Under the pieces are notes generated by a model. That model saw nothing but the letters and a program-made list of their open reading frames with translations. It had not been told where the DNA came from and did not search any database. Source: Burkholderiales bacterium (GTDB lineage: Bacteria > Pseudomonadota > Gammaproteobacteria > Burkholderiales > WYBJ01). From it: 64,000 nucleotides of DNA. Below, piece after piece: positions 26,822-36,491 of this stretch; within the stretch, counting starts at the first letter, position 1; each line of letters starts with the position of its first letter. The stretch lies in assembly GCA_022841915.1 (NCBI GenBank), contig JALHQN010000002.1, positions 248,001-312,000 on the forward strand, in the 5' to 3' direction. The translations under genes and the position numbers were made by a program.

Positions 26822-27445
26822 TCATTGCGAGAGCATTGCAATAGCTCGCGCAAGATTGATACGTGCGGACGCTTCGTAGCTTTCCCGGAACGATTCGGTG
26901 AAGTAGATACAAGGGCGCTTCAGGAATGCCCCGAGCACCTCGATGCGCTTGCGGCGATACACGAACCAGGGCACCCATTGGTACTCTTGCCGCACATTGC
27001 GTTCGAAGGCATCGTAGATCGTCTCGTCGCGACCGAGAATCGAAAGATCGATATCGACGACAAGGCGTGAATCCGGGTCGCGGGGTTCGGCTGCATGGAC
27101 CGTCGCCATGATATGCGCCTCGACGAGACTCGCGCGCGCCTCCGGTACGCCGGCCGATCGAAGAAAGTCGACCGCCCAATGTGCGCTTCGAACTTCGTTA
27201 TCCGAAGCGCGCGGTGCGTAGACGACATCGTGCAACCACAATGCCATTTCCACTTCGGCGGATGATCGCGCAAGACTGTGCGAGCGAGCGAACTGGCCCA
27301 GGCACGCGTCGATGTGCGAAACGTCGTGATAGAAACGATGCGGCTCCCGATAGGCAGCATGCACTCGCTCGAACATCGCGAGATGGTCCGCGACGCCGAA
27401 CGCTCGCATCAGTGCGCACCAGCGCTCGGGGGTTACCTGGGACAT
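26822..27445 (-). CDS. HD-superfamily phosphohydrolase-like protein
   Basis: 207 residues of a predicted metal-dependent HD-domain family. Candidate metal ligands are His40 (HRFYHDVSHID), the His72-Asp73 doublet in LWLHDVVYAP, His111 (VEAHIMAT) and the acidic pair in VVDIDLSILG. Family members are small cytoplasmic proteins of mostly unknown substrate, some linked to nucleotides. It is convergent with the CoA-transferase gene with a 58-bp gap and shows no link to the catabolic genes. The ATG start is supported by the typical N-terminus QVTPERWCALMRAFG. Confidence 0.85.
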   Translation of the reverse strand: MSQVTPERWCALMRAFGVADHLAMFERVHAAYREPHRFYHDVSHIDACLGQFARSHSLARSSAEVEMALWLHDVVYAPRASDNEVRSAHWAVDFLRSAGVPEARASLVEAHIMATVHAAEPRDPDSRLVVDIDLSILGRDETIYDAFERNVRQEYQWVPWFVYRRKRIEVLGAFLKRPCIYFTESFRESYEASARINLARAIAMLSQ

Positions 27446-27601
27446 GGTCCGCTTCCGTCGGCAATGCGGGAAGCGTCGACACGCGGCATTTTCGGCTCCT
27501 TCGGATTCGGGGCACTACCCGTCGTTCCAACCGGTGCTTATGTTACCGAGGAAACGTCTGGCGCGATGACTTGTGCAAAGGGGGGCAGACGCCTTGGCGG
27601 T

Positions 27602-28045
27602 CTACACCTGCAGCGCCGCCGCGGGGACGTCGTACTGCCATTGCGGCTCGTGTCGTCGCTCGTGGATCAGCCAGCGATCGCCCTCCCGGCGCAGCTTGTC
27701 CCGATACCGGATGGCCCGCACCGCGACCCGCCGCTCCTCGCCGACGGCGTAAAGCAGCGAGGCGGTCACCCGACTGTCGCAGAGCGCGACATCCCCGTCG
27801 ACCTCGAGGCGCAGATTGCTCAAGGCATGATCGGTGCCCAAATACGCCGCGAGACGGCTGTGCAACCAGGTCACCACGCCATCCCCGCCCTGCAGCAGGT
27901 CGGGCTCGAAGTTGTATTGGGATTGTGAGCGCGCCGTGAAGCACGAGGCGACGCCGCTCCAATTTTGCGCATCGAGGAAGTTGAGGTAGTTCTCGATGGT
28001 TTCCCGAATGGCGATCTTGTCCACGACGGACGCGAAGTTCGACAT
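27602..28045 (-). CDS. SnoaL/NTF2-like protein (dioxygenase beta-subunit fold)
   Basis: 147 residues with the alpha+beta cone fold pattern of the SnoaL-like family. The first helices (DKIAIRETIENYLNFLDA) are followed by WSGVASCFT and a C-terminal sheet ending RDKLRREGDRWLIHERRHEP. Such proteins include isomerases, dehydratases and small partner subunits of ring hydroxylases. No partner oxygenase is nearby, so the function is open. It stands alone on the minus strand, 156 bp from the HD gene start and 122 bp from the DUF1232 gene. Confidence 0.8.
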   Translation of the reverse strand: MSNFASVVDKIAIRETIENYLNFLDAQNWSGVASCFTARSQSQYNFEPDLLQGGDGVVTWLHSRLAAYLGTDHALSNLRLEVDGDVALCDSRVTASLLYAVGEERRVAVRAIRYRDKLRREGDRWLIHERRHEPQWQYDVPAAALQV

Positions 28046-28167
28046 GACGTTTCCTCTGGGAGAAAGGTTGAGTGAACGAGGGCGCGGAAGCGCTTCGTGC
28101 GCATTGCCCTTGGGAACAGCTGCCGCAATGGAGCCATCCGGCGGCTGCGTCGGTGTCGAACGCTCGC

Positions 28168-28566
28168 TCAGGATTGGACCCTAAACGCGCCATAGGCCCA
28201 GGAAGCGCAGAGCGCAGCGAGCACAAGCCAGATGACCACGATGATCGCGCCAGCGATGCGGCTCACAGGTTTGCCGCTTTGCATGGTTTCGTTCGCTTGT
28301 ATCCGGCAAGCGTCCAGAACGGGACCGGGAATCAGTCGGATGGCGAGAGCGATGCCCATGGGGATCAGGATGAGATCGTCGAGGTAGCCCAGAACCGGCA
28401 CGAAATCCGGGATCAGATCGATGGGGCTCAAGGCATACGCGACGATGCCCGCGACGAGTATCTTGGCATACCACGGCGTTCGAGGGTCGCGCGCCGCAAG
28501 ATAAAGAGCGAGCGTCTCGGCTTTGAGATGACGGGCACGCTGCTTCAGGGCTGCGAGAAATGCCAT
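28168..28566 (-). CDS. DUF1232 (YkvA-like) small membrane protein
   Basis: 132 residues. The conserved DUF1232 core is present: DPRTPWYAKILVAGIVAYALSP, cut here to its key part PIDLIPDFVPVLGYLDD, followed by a hydrophobic stretch LILIPMGIALAI. A further C-terminal transmembrane helix (AGAIIVVIWLVLAALCASWA) is predicted. The function of the family is poorly known. The gene is monocistronic on the minus strand, upstream of a 414-bp gap. Confidence 0.85.
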   Translation of the reverse strand: MAFLAALKQRARHLKAETLALYLAARDPRTPWYAKILVAGIVAYALSPIDLIPDFVPVLGYLDDLILIPMGIALAIRLIPGPVLDACRIQANETMQSGKPVSRIAGAIIVVIWLVLAALCASWAYGAFRVQS

Positions 28567-28980
28567 GGCGGTTCGGTTAGGCTAGCCGCGATTGCCCTGT
28601 ACTCGCTGAGCGGGAGCGCACCAGCCCGGCTGCGATACGGTGTGAGCGCGATGGCGTCAACTGGGATGCCCCCTGGGTATTCGTCGGTGTTCGCCCTGCT
28701 TCGGCGTCGCGTCGAGGAAGTCATCTTGCCAGAGAATTCGCCGGGGCTCCAGGAAGCGTACCGCGCCTCCTGCGCGTTGGCGTTGGCTGCCGGCCATCCT
28801 CGTGCCTTGGTCAAGGTTCGCGGCAGTGCGCGGCCCCGCTACGCCACGTCGGCGGGAGCAGCGATATCGCCTGCATGGACGCACCCCCGCGCGGGCACTA
28901 TCATCGTGCTTACTCGCGATCGACCGCAGCTTCTCCTGCGGCGGTCGCCGTTTCCATGCCGCTGAACTATGGAGTTCCCC
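28567..28980. other. Intergenic region with weak promoter and stem-loop ahead of the thioesterase gene
   Basis: No supported gene; an open frame over 28650-28965 has no family features. TGGACG (28876-28881), 17 nt and TATCAT (28899-28904) form a weak sigma70-type promoter for the thioesterase gene. Downstream CGACCGC (28921-28927) can pair with GCGGTCG (28941-28947), giving a possible leader stem-loop. The rest shows nothing notable. Confidence 0.35.
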
Positions 28981-29421
28981 ATGCAAGCATTGCAGCCAGG
29001 TGTCAAAGGCACGTTCACGATGAAGGTCGAGCGCCAACATTGCACGTCGCGCGGTGGGCCTTGGGTGTTCGCCACGCCGGAGATGGTGCGCTTCTCCGAG
29101 CGGTCCTCGCATGAACTGGTGGCCCCGCTGCTGGCGCCAGGCCAGCACACGGTTGGCGCCGTGGTGCACATCAAGCACCTGGCGCCCACGCTCGAGGGGC
29201 AGACTGCCCGCGCCGAGATCGAGCTGGTCGAGGTCGATCGGCGGCGGTTGAAGTTCAAGATCGAGCTGTTCGATGAACTCGACAAGATCGGCGAATGCGA
29301 GCACGATCGTTTCATCATCGACGTCGACAAGTCGGGCGATCGTCTCGCCGCCAAAGCCAAGGCGCTGGGGATCGAGTTGCCGAGCGGGCCGCACCCGGGC
29401 GGCAAGGATCCCAACGCCTGA
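28981..29421 (+). CDS. FlK-like hotdog-fold thioesterase
   Basis: 146 residues in the family of fluoroacetyl-CoA thioesterase FlK and related hotdog proteins. Typical segments are VFATPEMVRFSERSSHELV, HTVGAVVHIKHLAPTLEG and VDRRRLKFKIELFDE. The start at 28981 is preferred over the ATG at 28969 because GGAG (28971-28974) then lies at ribosome-site distance. It is predicted to hydrolyse an acyl-CoA, in the cytoplasm. A link to the acyl-CoA pathway upstream is possible but it has its own promoter region. Confidence 0.85.
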   Translation: MQALQPGVKGTFTMKVERQHCTSRGGPWVFATPEMVRFSERSSHELVAPLLAPGQHTVGAVVHIKHLAPTLEGQTARAEIELVEVDRRRLKFKIELFDELDKIGECEHDRFIIDVDKSGDRLAAKAKALGIELPSGPHPGGKDPNA

Positions 29422-29502
29422 GGGCTGCTCGACGCAGGCGTTCGATAAACCGACCTACTATCGCGATTTCGTCCCGAGCCGTACTCGCCCAAAGAGCCTG
29501 TC

Positions 29503-29940
29503 ATGATCTCCAAAGTCGCATTCGCCTTCTCGGTCCTGCTCTTTTCGAGCGCCAGCGCCCATGCGCTCGATGACGCCGCGGTCAAGCAGGTGGTGGCCAA
29601 GTTTCTCGCCTCCCAGCCTACCGACCAAGGGTCGAACGAGCCGCTTACCCACCAGATCGCCGACGTCGACGGCGACGGCAAGCCCGATATCGTGCTGCTC
29701 TGGAACGTGATGGGGCCGACCTCGGCGTGGCCCAAGCTCACGCTGTTCCTCGATACGGGGCGCACCTACCGGGCGTTGACGGCGAACTTGTCGGGGATCG
29801 TCGAGAAGCTCGATGTGAAGGGCTCGAACATCACGGTCGGCACCTTGATGCTCGGCCCGAAGGATCCGCGCTGCTGCCCCACGGTCAAGACTCAGATCCA
29901 CATGCGCTGGCAGGGCGGCAAACTGGTGCAGATGAAGTAG
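29503..29940 (+). CDS. Secreted small protein with EF-hand-like calcium loop
   Basis: 145 residues. A Sec signal peptide is clear (ISKVAFAFSVLLFSSASAHA, cleavage near HALDD). The mature protein contains DVDGDGKPDIVLLW, a DxDxDG loop typical of FG-GAP and other calcium-binding repeats, and a CC pair near residue 127 (DPRCCPTVKTQ). No enzyme family is recognised. It is probably periplasmic. It lies between the thioesterase and the Cys-cluster gene on the same strand. Confidence 0.75.
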   Translation: MISKVAFAFSVLLFSSASAHALDDAAVKQVVAKFLASQPTDQGSNEPLTHQIADVDGDGKPDIVLLWNVMGPTSAWPKLTLFLDTGRTYRALTANLSGIVEKLDVKGSNITVGTLMLGPKDPRCCPTVKTQIHMRWQGGKLVQMK

Positions 29941-29980
29941 GCCCACGCGCGCGTCTGACCGGTGATTTCGAAAGAAGAGC

Positions 29981-30823
29981 ATGTCGTTGCGGCGTGAACG
30001 CGCGCTGACAAAGTTGCGCAAGCTCCGGGTGCAGGTGCACCGCGACGGTCTGCCTGCGCAGCCGAACGTGTATCACGTGGCTGCGCTGACTTCGGCGCTC
30101 GTCGAAGTGCTCGGCAATACGGGCGACTCGAAACGGGCGAGTGCTGCGGCTGAGTATCTCTATCGCGTTGCGACGCCCTCGTTTCGTGCGACCGGCATCG
30201 AGCCCAAGCTCGAATGCAAGCGCGGCTGCGATTATTGTTGTCGCGGCTATGTGTCCGCGACCGCGCCGCAGATCTTCGCCGCCGCGAAAGCGATTCGCGC
30301 GCAGAGCCTCTCTTATGAGGCCGCCGTGGCCCGCATCGGCGCAGCGGCGGACACAGTGCGGGGCCTGGACTGGAAAACCCGATGCGCCTTGCATGAGCCG
30401 TGTCCGCTGCTGGTCGAGGGAGCATGCAGCATCTACGCATCGAGGCCGCTGCCTTGTCGGGCATTCGTGTCGTTCTCGGTGAATGCCTGCAGACGGGCAT
30501 TCGAACTCAACACCAATGATATCGACGTGCCGCCGATTTACGGCAACGTCCGCAGCGCGCTGGAGAACGCCTTGCGTGCCGCGATGAAGCATCATGGCTT
30601 GCCGCTTGAAAGCTATGAACTCGATGGGGCGCTTGCAAGCGTGCTGGCGCATCCCGACGCCGAGGCGGCCTGGTTGCGCGGCGAGAATGTCTTTGCTGGC
30701 GTGGACGTGGATCGCTCGGCCGATCCCGGCTCGCTGCTGCAGCGCGAGATCATGCTCGATACGCTGCTTGCGGTCGCCTCGGGAGAGACGCCGGCACACC
30801 TCGAGGGGCAAGCCCCGAAGTGA
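29981..30823 (+). CDS. YkgJ-type cysteine-cluster (Zn/Fe-chelating) protein
   Basis: 280 residues. The family motif appears as CKRGCDYCCRGYV (Cys79, 83, 86, 87), followed by a second cysteine group, CPLLVEGACSIYASRPLPC, and CRRAFE. This matches the YkgJ/FliB-like cluster proposed to bind zinc or an iron-sulfur centre. The flanking helical parts, about 75 residues before and 110 after, show no other domain. Cytoplasmic. Biochemical role unknown. Confidence 0.82.
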   Translation: MSLRRERALTKLRKLRVQVHRDGLPAQPNVYHVAALTSALVEVLGNTGDSKRASAAAEYLYRVATPSFRATGIEPKLECKRGCDYCCRGYVSATAPQIFAAAKAIRAQSLSYEAAVARIGAAADTVRGLDWKTRCALHEPCPLLVEGACSIYASRPLPCRAFVSFSVNACRRAFELNTNDIDVPPIYGNVRSALENALRAAMKHHGLPLESYELDGALASVLAHPDAEAAWLRGENVFAGVDVDRSADPGSLLQREIMLDTLLAVASGETPAHLEGQAPK

Positions 30824-31012
30824 CTTGCGGACGCGCGGCAGGGCAGGTGAAATGAAGTACTTACGCCGAATCGGCGGCGGTTCACCGGGTGTCCGGCCTC
30901 GAGATCGACAGTATTGTCCGTTCATCAGACCACTCGATGCGATGGACCATTCAGCGACCAATGACCGCCTCAGGCCCCCCGTTCACTGTTCCACGCTCGC
31001 AAAGGAAGTCGC

Positions 31013-31435
31013 ATGGCAATGCACACCGGTTCCACCGTCAACGCCGATCTGGGCAAGCTCGTCCTGCGGCTTTCGCTGGGCATACTCTTCCTGCTCCACG
31101 GGATCGCCAAGATCATCAGCGGCCCCGCCGGAATCATCGGGCTGGTGGAGAAGGCGGGCCTCCCGGCACCCGTGGGCTATCTGGTCTATCTCGGCGAGGT
31201 CGTTGCGCCGCTGCTCATCATTTTCGGCCTGTGGACGCGTCTCGGCGCCCTGATCATCGCCGTAACTATGGTGTTCGCCGTCGGCTTGGTGCACCTGGAC
31301 GAATTGTGGATGTTGACCAAGAACGGCGGCTGGCAGCTCGAGTTGCAGGGCATGTACTTTTTTTCCGCGATCGCACTGGCGCTGCTCGGCGCGGGCCGGT
31401 TCAGTATCGGCGGCGCGCGCGGACGCTTCAACTGA
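31013..31435 (+). CDS. DoxX-family membrane protein
   Basis: 140 residues with four predicted transmembrane helices. The DoxX pattern is visible: LVLRLSLGILFLLHGIAKI, GYLVYLGEVVAPLLIIFGL, LGALIIAVTMVFAVGLVH and a last helix FFSAIALALLGAGRFS. Homologues act in thiosulfate:quinone oxidoreduction or in membrane redox stress complexes, but many are of unknown role. AAGGAAG lies just before the ATG. It ends 65 bp before the OmpR-type box of the efflux operon. Confidence 0.85.
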   Translation: MAMHTGSTVNADLGKLVLRLSLGILFLLHGIAKIISGPAGIIGLVEKAGLPAPVGYLVYLGEVVAPLLIIFGLWTRLGALIIAVTMVFAVGLVHLDELWMLTKNGGWQLELQGMYFFSAIALALLGAGRFSIGGARGRFN

Positions 31436-31500
31436 CATCGAACCGCGGGTTTCGCCGACCGTGTTCGGTCGACCAGGCGACGAAGGTGTTGTTGCGACGA

Positions 31501-31541
31501 TGTAAATCGCATGTAACGGTTTGAAAATCGGCGGCTACATT
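31501..31541 (+). promoter_or_regulatory. OmpR-family direct repeat and -10 box ahead of the mdtABC-like operon
   Basis: TGTAAA (31501-31506) and TGTAAC (31512-31517) form a direct repeat with 11-bp periodicity, the usual layout for an OmpR/PhoB-type regulator dimer. Eighteen nt later lies TACATT (31536-31541), a good -10 element, so the second half-site occupies the -35 position. The same string and spacing occurs upstream of the response-regulator gene at 51032-51072. It lies 107 bp before the mdtA-like start codon. Confidence 0.7.
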
Positions 31542-31648
31542 GCGGTAAGCCTTGCACGCGCGGGTTATCCTTACGTGCGCAAGGGGGTGCGACCTCCCAT
31601 TCCTCTTGATGCCCGCCCACTGCGATCTGATTGAGGCACCGCCCCACG

Positions 31649-33379
31649 ATGAGCGAAACGCCGACGCCCAGCGCCGCTGAGGTCCCGCCCAGCGCCCCCC
31701 GTCCTGCAACGCGCAAGCCCGTGGCCGGGTGGCTGTGGTTCTTGCTGGTGCTCGCCATCGCGGGTGGCAGCTACTACCACTACGAGCGGTACAAGGAGCG
31801 CCAGGCGCAGGAGGAAGCCCAGAAGAAGGCCGCTGACGCCAAGAAGGGCTTCGGCAAGGGCATGGGCGGCCCGACGCCGGTGGTCGCGATCCCCGCGCGC
31901 CAGGGGCGCATCAATGTCTATCTGGAGGGTCTGGGCACGGTCACCCCGCTGCGCACCGTCACCGTCCGCAGCCGCGTCGAGGGTCAGTTGATGCGGGTGC
32001 ATTTCCGCGAGGGCCAGACGGTCGAGCAGGGGCAGCTGCTGGCCGAGATCGACCCCCGGCCCTTCCAGGTGATGCTCAAGCAGGCCGAGGGTCAACTTGC
32101 CCGTGATCAGGCTTTGCTTGCGAACGCGCGGCTCGACGTCGAGCGATACCGCACATTGTTTCAGCAAGATTCGATCGCCAAGCAGGAGGTCGACGCCCAG
32201 GAAGCCCTGGTGCGGCAGTACGAAGGCATCGTGAAATCCGACCAGAGCCAGGTCGAGAACGCGCGCCTGCAGTTGACGTTCGCCCGCATCACCGCGCCGA
32301 TCACCGGCCGTGTCGGTTTGCGCTTGATCGATCCGGGCAACATCGTGCGCGGCGGCGACGCCACCGGACTGGTCGTGATTACGCAGGTCGCCCCGATCGG
32401 GGTGGTGTTCACCGTGCCGCAGGACAATCTGCCCGCTTTGTTGAAGCGCATGCAGGAGGAGGAGCGCTTGCCGGTCGAAGCCTGGGATCGCGAGCAGAAG
32501 AACCGGCTGGCCCAGGGCCGCCTGCTGGCCGTGGACAACATGGTCGACGTGGCGACGGGCACCATCAAGCTCAAGGCGACCTTCCGCAACGAGGAAGGCC
32601 CGCTCTTTCCCAATCAGTTCGTCAACGTGCGTCTGCGGCTCGATACGCTCGAAGATCAAACGGTCATCCAGCAGGGCGCGGTGCAGCGCGGCGGCCGGGG
32701 ATTGTTCGTCTACGTCGTGAAGGACGACATGACGGTGACGGCGCGGCCGGTGACGCTCGGTCCGTCGGACGGCCCTCGGGTGGCGGTGCTCAAGGGCCTG
32801 CAGCCCGGCGACCGCGTCGTGGTCGATGGCATCGACCGCTTGCGCGAGGGCACACGCGTGCAGTTGAGCAAGCGGCCGGAGTTCAAGCCGTCGGTGGACG
32901 GCACGAGTGGCGCGCGCAAAGGCAAGGGCAAAGGAAAAGGTAAGGGCAAGCCGCCCGCCGGTGCGCCGGAGGCTGCAGCCGCGGCGAACGAGTCCGGCGC
33001 CTCTCCTGGTGCCGCCGATCAGGGCCAGGGCGCATCGCGGCGCTCGCCCGAGTCCGGCGCGGTTGGGGAAGGTTCCACCGGCGATCCGGAGAAAAAGGCG
33101 CGTCGGCGCAAGCCGCCGGCCGACGACGAGAGTATGGGCGAGGGCGGGAGGCGCGGGTCTGCGCCCGCGGCGGGCGTCCCCGGCGAAGATGCGCCCAAGA
33201 AAGCGCCTCGCCGCAAACCACCGCCCGAAGGCGAGGGCGGCGAGGGGGTGAGTTCGGCGCCTGTTTCGGAGGCGGTCCCGAGCGCAGAGGAAGCGCCGCA
33301 GAAGGCGCGCAAGCGCAAGCCGCCCCCCGAAGGTCAGGACAGTACGCCTCCCGGGCCGGCATCTGCGCCGGCACAGTAA
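31649..33379 (+). CDS. mdtA: RND efflux periplasmic adaptor (MdtA-like) with long repeat-bearing C-terminal tail
   Basis: 576 residues. It links an RND pump to the outer-membrane channel. One N-terminal membrane anchor (AGWLWFLLVLAIAGGSYYHY), then beta-barrel, lipoyl and coiled-coil parts: YLEGLGTVTPLRTVTVRSRV, GQLLAEIDPRPFQVMLKQAE, FARITAPITGRVGLRLIDPG, and the membrane-proximal VAVLKGLQPGDRVVVDGID. The ordinary adaptor ends near residue 417. A further 159 residues are low-complexity and rich in Pro, Gly, Ala, Lys and Arg. They include KGKGKGKGKGK and three copies of a KKARRRKPPxEGE-like unit near residues 480, 515 and 550. ATG 31649 is chosen over an upstream start because the normal N-terminus begins there. 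Confidence 0.9.
   Translation: MSETPTPSAAEVPPSAPRPATRKPVAGWLWFLLVLAIAGGSYYHYERYKERQAQEEAQKKAADAKKGFGKGMGGPTPVVAIPARQGRINVYLEGLGTVTPLRTVTVRSRVEGQLMRVHFREGQTVEQGQLLAEIDPRPFQVMLKQAEGQLARDQALLANARLDVERYRTLFQQDSIAKQEVDAQEALVRQYEGIVKSDQSQVENARLQLTFARITAPITGRVGLRLIDPGNIVRGGDATGLVVITQVAPIGVVFTVPQDNLPALLKRMQEEERLPVEAWDREQKNRLAQGRLLAVDNMVDVATGTIKLKATFRNEEGPLFPNQFVNVRLRLDTLEDQTVIQQGAVQRGGRGLFVYVVKDDMTVTARPVTLGPSDGPRVAVLKGLQPGDRVVVDGIDRLREGTRVQLSKRPEFKPSVDGTSGARKGKGKGKGKGKPPAGAPEAAAAANESGASPGAADQGQGASRRSPESGAVGEGSTGDPEKKARRRKPPADDESMGEGGRRGSAPAAGVPGEDAPKKAPRRKPPPEGEGGEGVSSAPVSEAVPSAEEAPQKARKRKPPPEGQDSTPPGPASAPAQ
32918..33337 (+). repeat. Low-complexity coding repeat: (KG)n run and three KPP units in the MdtA tail
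   Basis: 32918-32956 encodes an alternating Lys-Gly run. The region 33083-33337 encodes three imperfect units, KKARRRKPPADDE, PKKAPRRKPPPEGE and PQKARKRKPPPEGQ, about 34-36 residues apart. They are in frame with the adaptor gene. The copies differ at many bases, so the repeat is not a recent slippage product. Confidence 0.75.
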
Positions 33380-33382
33380 GCC

Positions 33383-36300
33383 ATGAACCCCTCGCGCCTG
33401 TTCATCATGCGCCCGGTGGCGACCACGCTGTTGATGGTCGCCCTGCTGCTGTCCGGCCTGATCGCTTACCGTGAGCTTGCCACCTCCGCGTTGCCCGATG
33501 TCGACTACCCGACCATTCAGGTCTTTACCTTCTACCCGGGCGGCAGCCCCGACGTGCTGGCTTCGGCCGTAACTGCGCCGCTGGAACGTCAGTTCGGGCA
33601 GATTCCTGGCCTCAAGCAGATGTCGTCGACGAGCTCGGGCGGAGCCTCGGTCATCACGTTGCAGTTCGATCTATCGATACCCCTCGACGTGGCCGAGCAG
33701 GGTGTGCAGGCCGCGATCAATGCGGGCTCGAATCTCCTGCCGAGCGATCTGCCCGCTCCGCCGGTATACAGCAAGGTCAATCCGGCAGACGCCCCCATCC
33801 TGACCCTGGGCTTGTCGTCGAGCGCGCTGCCCTTGCCCGAGATCCAGAACCTGGCCGACACGCGCCTGGCCCAGAAGATCTCTCAAGTGGCTGGCGTCGG
33901 CTTGGTGACGCTCGCCGGCGGTCAGCGCCCTGCGGTGCGCATCCAGGCGAATCCCAAGGCGCTGGCCGCCAATGGCCTCAGCCTGGAAGATCTGCGGACT
34001 GCGGTGGTCGCCTCCAACGTCAAGCGCGCCAAGGGCAATATCGATACGCCGAGCCGCTCGTATGTCATCGATGCGAACGATCAGCTTCGTTCAGCAGCCG
34101 AGTACAAAGCGGTAGTGATCGCTTACCGCAATGGCGCCCCGGTGTTCCTAGCCGATGTCGCCGAGGTGGCCGAGGATGCCGAGAACGTGCGTCTGGCGGC
34201 CTGGATGAACGACGTGCCGGCGGTGATCGTCAACATCCAGCGCCAGCCGGGCACGAACGTGATCGAGGTGGTCGACCGCATCAAGCGCCAACTCCCGCAG
34301 TTGACCGCTTCCCTGCCGGCTTCGATCGATGTCGCCGTGCTGACCGATCGCACGATCACCATTCGCGCCTCGGTGCGTGATGTGCAGATCGAACTCGCCT
34401 TCGCCATCGGGCTGGTGGTGATGGTCATCTTCCTGTTCCTGCGCAACGTGTCCGCCACATTGATACCGAGCGTGGCCGTGCCGCTCTCGCTGGTGGGCAC
34501 CTTCGGCTTCATGTATCTCGCCGGCTTCTCGATTAACAACCTCACCCTCATGGCGCTGGTGGTGGCGACCGGTTTCGTGGTCGACGACGCGATCGTGGTG
34601 ATCGAGAACATCGCCCGTTACCTGGAGCGGGGCGACTCCCCGCTGGAAGCGGCATTGAAAGGCTCCAAGCAGATCGCCTTCACCATCATCTCGCTCACCA
34701 TTTCGCTGGTGGCGGTGCTGATCCCGCTGCTCTTCATGGGTGACGTCGTGGGGCGCCTGTTCCGCGAATTCGCGGTGACGCTCGCCGTGGCCATCCTGCT
34801 CTCCGGGGTGGTCTCGCTGACGCTGACCCCGATGATGTGCGCCCGCTTCCTCAAGCACACGCCCGAGGAGCAGCAAGGCCGCTTCTACCGCGCGAGCGGG
34901 CGGATGTTCGATCGGGTCATCGCGCGCTACGGCAAGATGCTCGAATGGGTGCTCGCGCGCCAGGCGCTCACGCTCGTGGTCGTGTTCGGGACGCTGGTGC
35001 TCACCGCGGTCCTCTATTTCATGGTGCCCAAGGGCTTCTTTCCGCTGCAGGATACCGGGGCCATCCTCGGCATCACCGAGGCGGAGCAGAGCGTGTCGTT
35101 TCGCGCCATGGCCGAGCGCCAGGAGGCGATCGCCAAAGTGGTCTTGCAGGATCCGGCGGTGGAGAGCCTGTCCTCCTTCATCGGCGTGGACGGCGTCAAC
35201 ACGACGCTCAACAGCGGGCGCATGCTGATCAACCTCAAGCCGCTCAAGCAGCGGGACGCGCGGGCCGCCGACGTGATCCGCCGCCTGCAGCCCGAGCTTG
35301 CCAAGGTCGGGGGCATCACGCTCTACATGCAGCCGGTGCAGGATCTTTCCATCGAAGATCGCATCAGCCGCAATCAATACCAGTTCACCCTCGAATCGCC
35401 CGACGGCGAAGCCCTGGCTGCGTGGGTGCCGCGCATGGTGCAACGGCTGCGGCAGGCACCGGAACTCACCGACGTCGCCTCCGATCTGCAGGATCGCGGG
35501 CTGCAGGCATTCGTGGACATCGATCGCGACAGCGCCGGTCGGTTGGGCATCACGCCCGCGGCCATCAGCACGGCGCTCTATAACGCGTTTGGTCAGCGCC
35601 TCATCTCGACCATCTTCACCCAATCGAGCCAGTACCGCGTCGTGCTCGAGGTGCAGGAGGAGTTCCGGCGCGGCCCCGAGGCCCTCAAGGAGATCCGCGT
35701 CGCCTCGTCGACCGGACAGCTCGTCTCGCTGGCTTCGATCGCGACCATCACCGTCGGTACGGCGGCGCTGGCGATCAATCATGTCGGCCAGTTTCCGGCG
35801 GCCACCGTCTCGTTCAATCTCGCGCCGAACGCGTCTCTCGGCGATGCGGTCAAGGCGGTCGAGGCGATCGAGAAGGAGATCGGTCTGCCCCTGTCGATCC
35901 AGACCAATTTCCAGGGCGCGGCCGCTTCGTTCCGCGATTCTTTGAGCGATACCCTGCTGCTGGTGCTGGCTGCCGTGATCGCGATGTACATCGTGCTGGG
36001 GGTCTTGTACGAGAGCTTCATCCACCCGGTGACGATACTCTCGACGCTCCCGACCGCGACGGTCGGCGCGCTCCTCGCCTTGCTGCTGGCCGACAGCCAG
36101 CTCGACATCATCGCCGTCATCGGCATCATCCTGCTGATCGGCATCGTGAAGAAGAACGCGATCATGATGATCGACTTCGCGCTCGATGCCGAACGCAACG
36201 AAGGGCTCTCGCCGCGCGACGCGATTTTCCAGGCGTCCCTGCTGCGCTTTCGTCCCATCCTGATGACTACCTTGGCCGCGATGCTGGGCGCGCTGCCCCT

Positions 36301-36481
36301 GATGCTCGGCACCGGCGTCGGCTCCGAGCTGCGCCATCCCATGGGGCTCACGATCGTGGGCGGCCTGATCGTCAGTCAGGTGTTGACGCTGTTCACGACG
36401 CCGGTGATCTATCTGGCGTTCGACCGGCTGGCGCGCCGTTTGCGCAGTCCGCCGCCCGCCGCGATCGAACGCACGGTGTAG
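33383..36481 (+). CDS. mdtB: RND multidrug efflux transporter, MdtB-like
   Basis: 1032 residues, inner-membrane proton-driven drug exporter. Twelve predicted helices with two large periplasmic loops. Asp401-Asp402 in the fourth helix ([15 protein letters not shown]) and Lys residues in [15 protein letters not shown] form the proton relay. N-terminus [19 protein letters not shown] is typical. It lies 3 bp after the adaptor gene and 10 bp before a second RND gene. Two different RND subunits in one operon is the MdtBC arrangement, where both form one mixed trimer. In E. coli this system exports bile salts, novobiocin and some metal-related compounds under BaeR control; the substrates here are unknown. 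Confidence 0.93.
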   Translation: MNPSRLFIMRPVATTLLMVALLLSGLIAYRELATSALPDVDYPTIQVFTFYPGGSPDVLASAVTAPLERQFGQIPGLKQMSSTSSGGASVITLQFDLSIPLDVAEQGVQAAINAGSNLLPSDLPAPPVYSKVNPADAPILTLGLSSSALPLPEIQNLADTRLAQKISQVAGVGLVTLAGGQRPAVRIQANPKALAANGLSLEDLRTAVVASNVKRAKGNIDTPSRSYVIDANDQLRSAAEYKAVVIAYRNGAPVFLADVAEVAEDAENVRLAAWMNDVPAVIVNIQRQPGTNVIEVVDRIKRQLPQLTASLPASIDVAVLTDRTITIRASVRDVQIELAFAIGLVVMVIFLFLRNVSATLIPSVAVPLSLVGTFGFMYLAGFSINNLTLMALVVATGFVVDDAIVVIENIARYLERGDSPLEAALKGSKQIAFTIISLTISLVAVLIPLLFMGDVVGRLFREFAVTLAVAILLSGVVSLTLTPMMCARFLKHTPEEQQGRFYRASGRMFDRVIARYGKMLEWVLARQALTLVVVFGTLVLTAVLYFMVPKGFFPLQDTGAILGITEAEQSVSFRAMAERQEAIAKVVLQDPAVESLSSFIGVDGVNTTLNSGRMLINLKPLKQRDARAADVIRRLQPELAKVGGITLYMQPVQDLSIEDRISRNQYQFTLESPDGEALAAWVPRMVQRLRQAPELTDVASDLQDRGLQAFVDIDRDSAGRLGITPAAISTALYNAFGQRLISTIFTQSSQYRVVLEVQEEFRRGPEALKEIRVASSTGQLVSLASIATITVGTAALAINHVGQFPAATVSFNLAPNASLGDAVKAVEAIEKEIGLPLSIQTNFQGAAASFRDSLSDTLLLVLAAVIAMYIVLGVLYESFIHPVTILSTLPTATVGALLALLLADSQLDIIAVIGIILLIGIVKKNAIMMIDFALDAERNEGLSPRDAIFQASLLRFRPILMTTLAAMLGALPLMLGTGVGSELRHPMGLTIVGGLIVSQVLTLFTTPVIYLAFDRLARRLRSPPPAAIERTV

Positions 36482-36491
36482 GCGCCCGCCC

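Noticed and set aside
28650..28965. Open + strand frame in the gap before the thioesterase gene
   Set aside because: No ribosome site, no family motif and mixed third-position bias; it overlaps the probable promoter.
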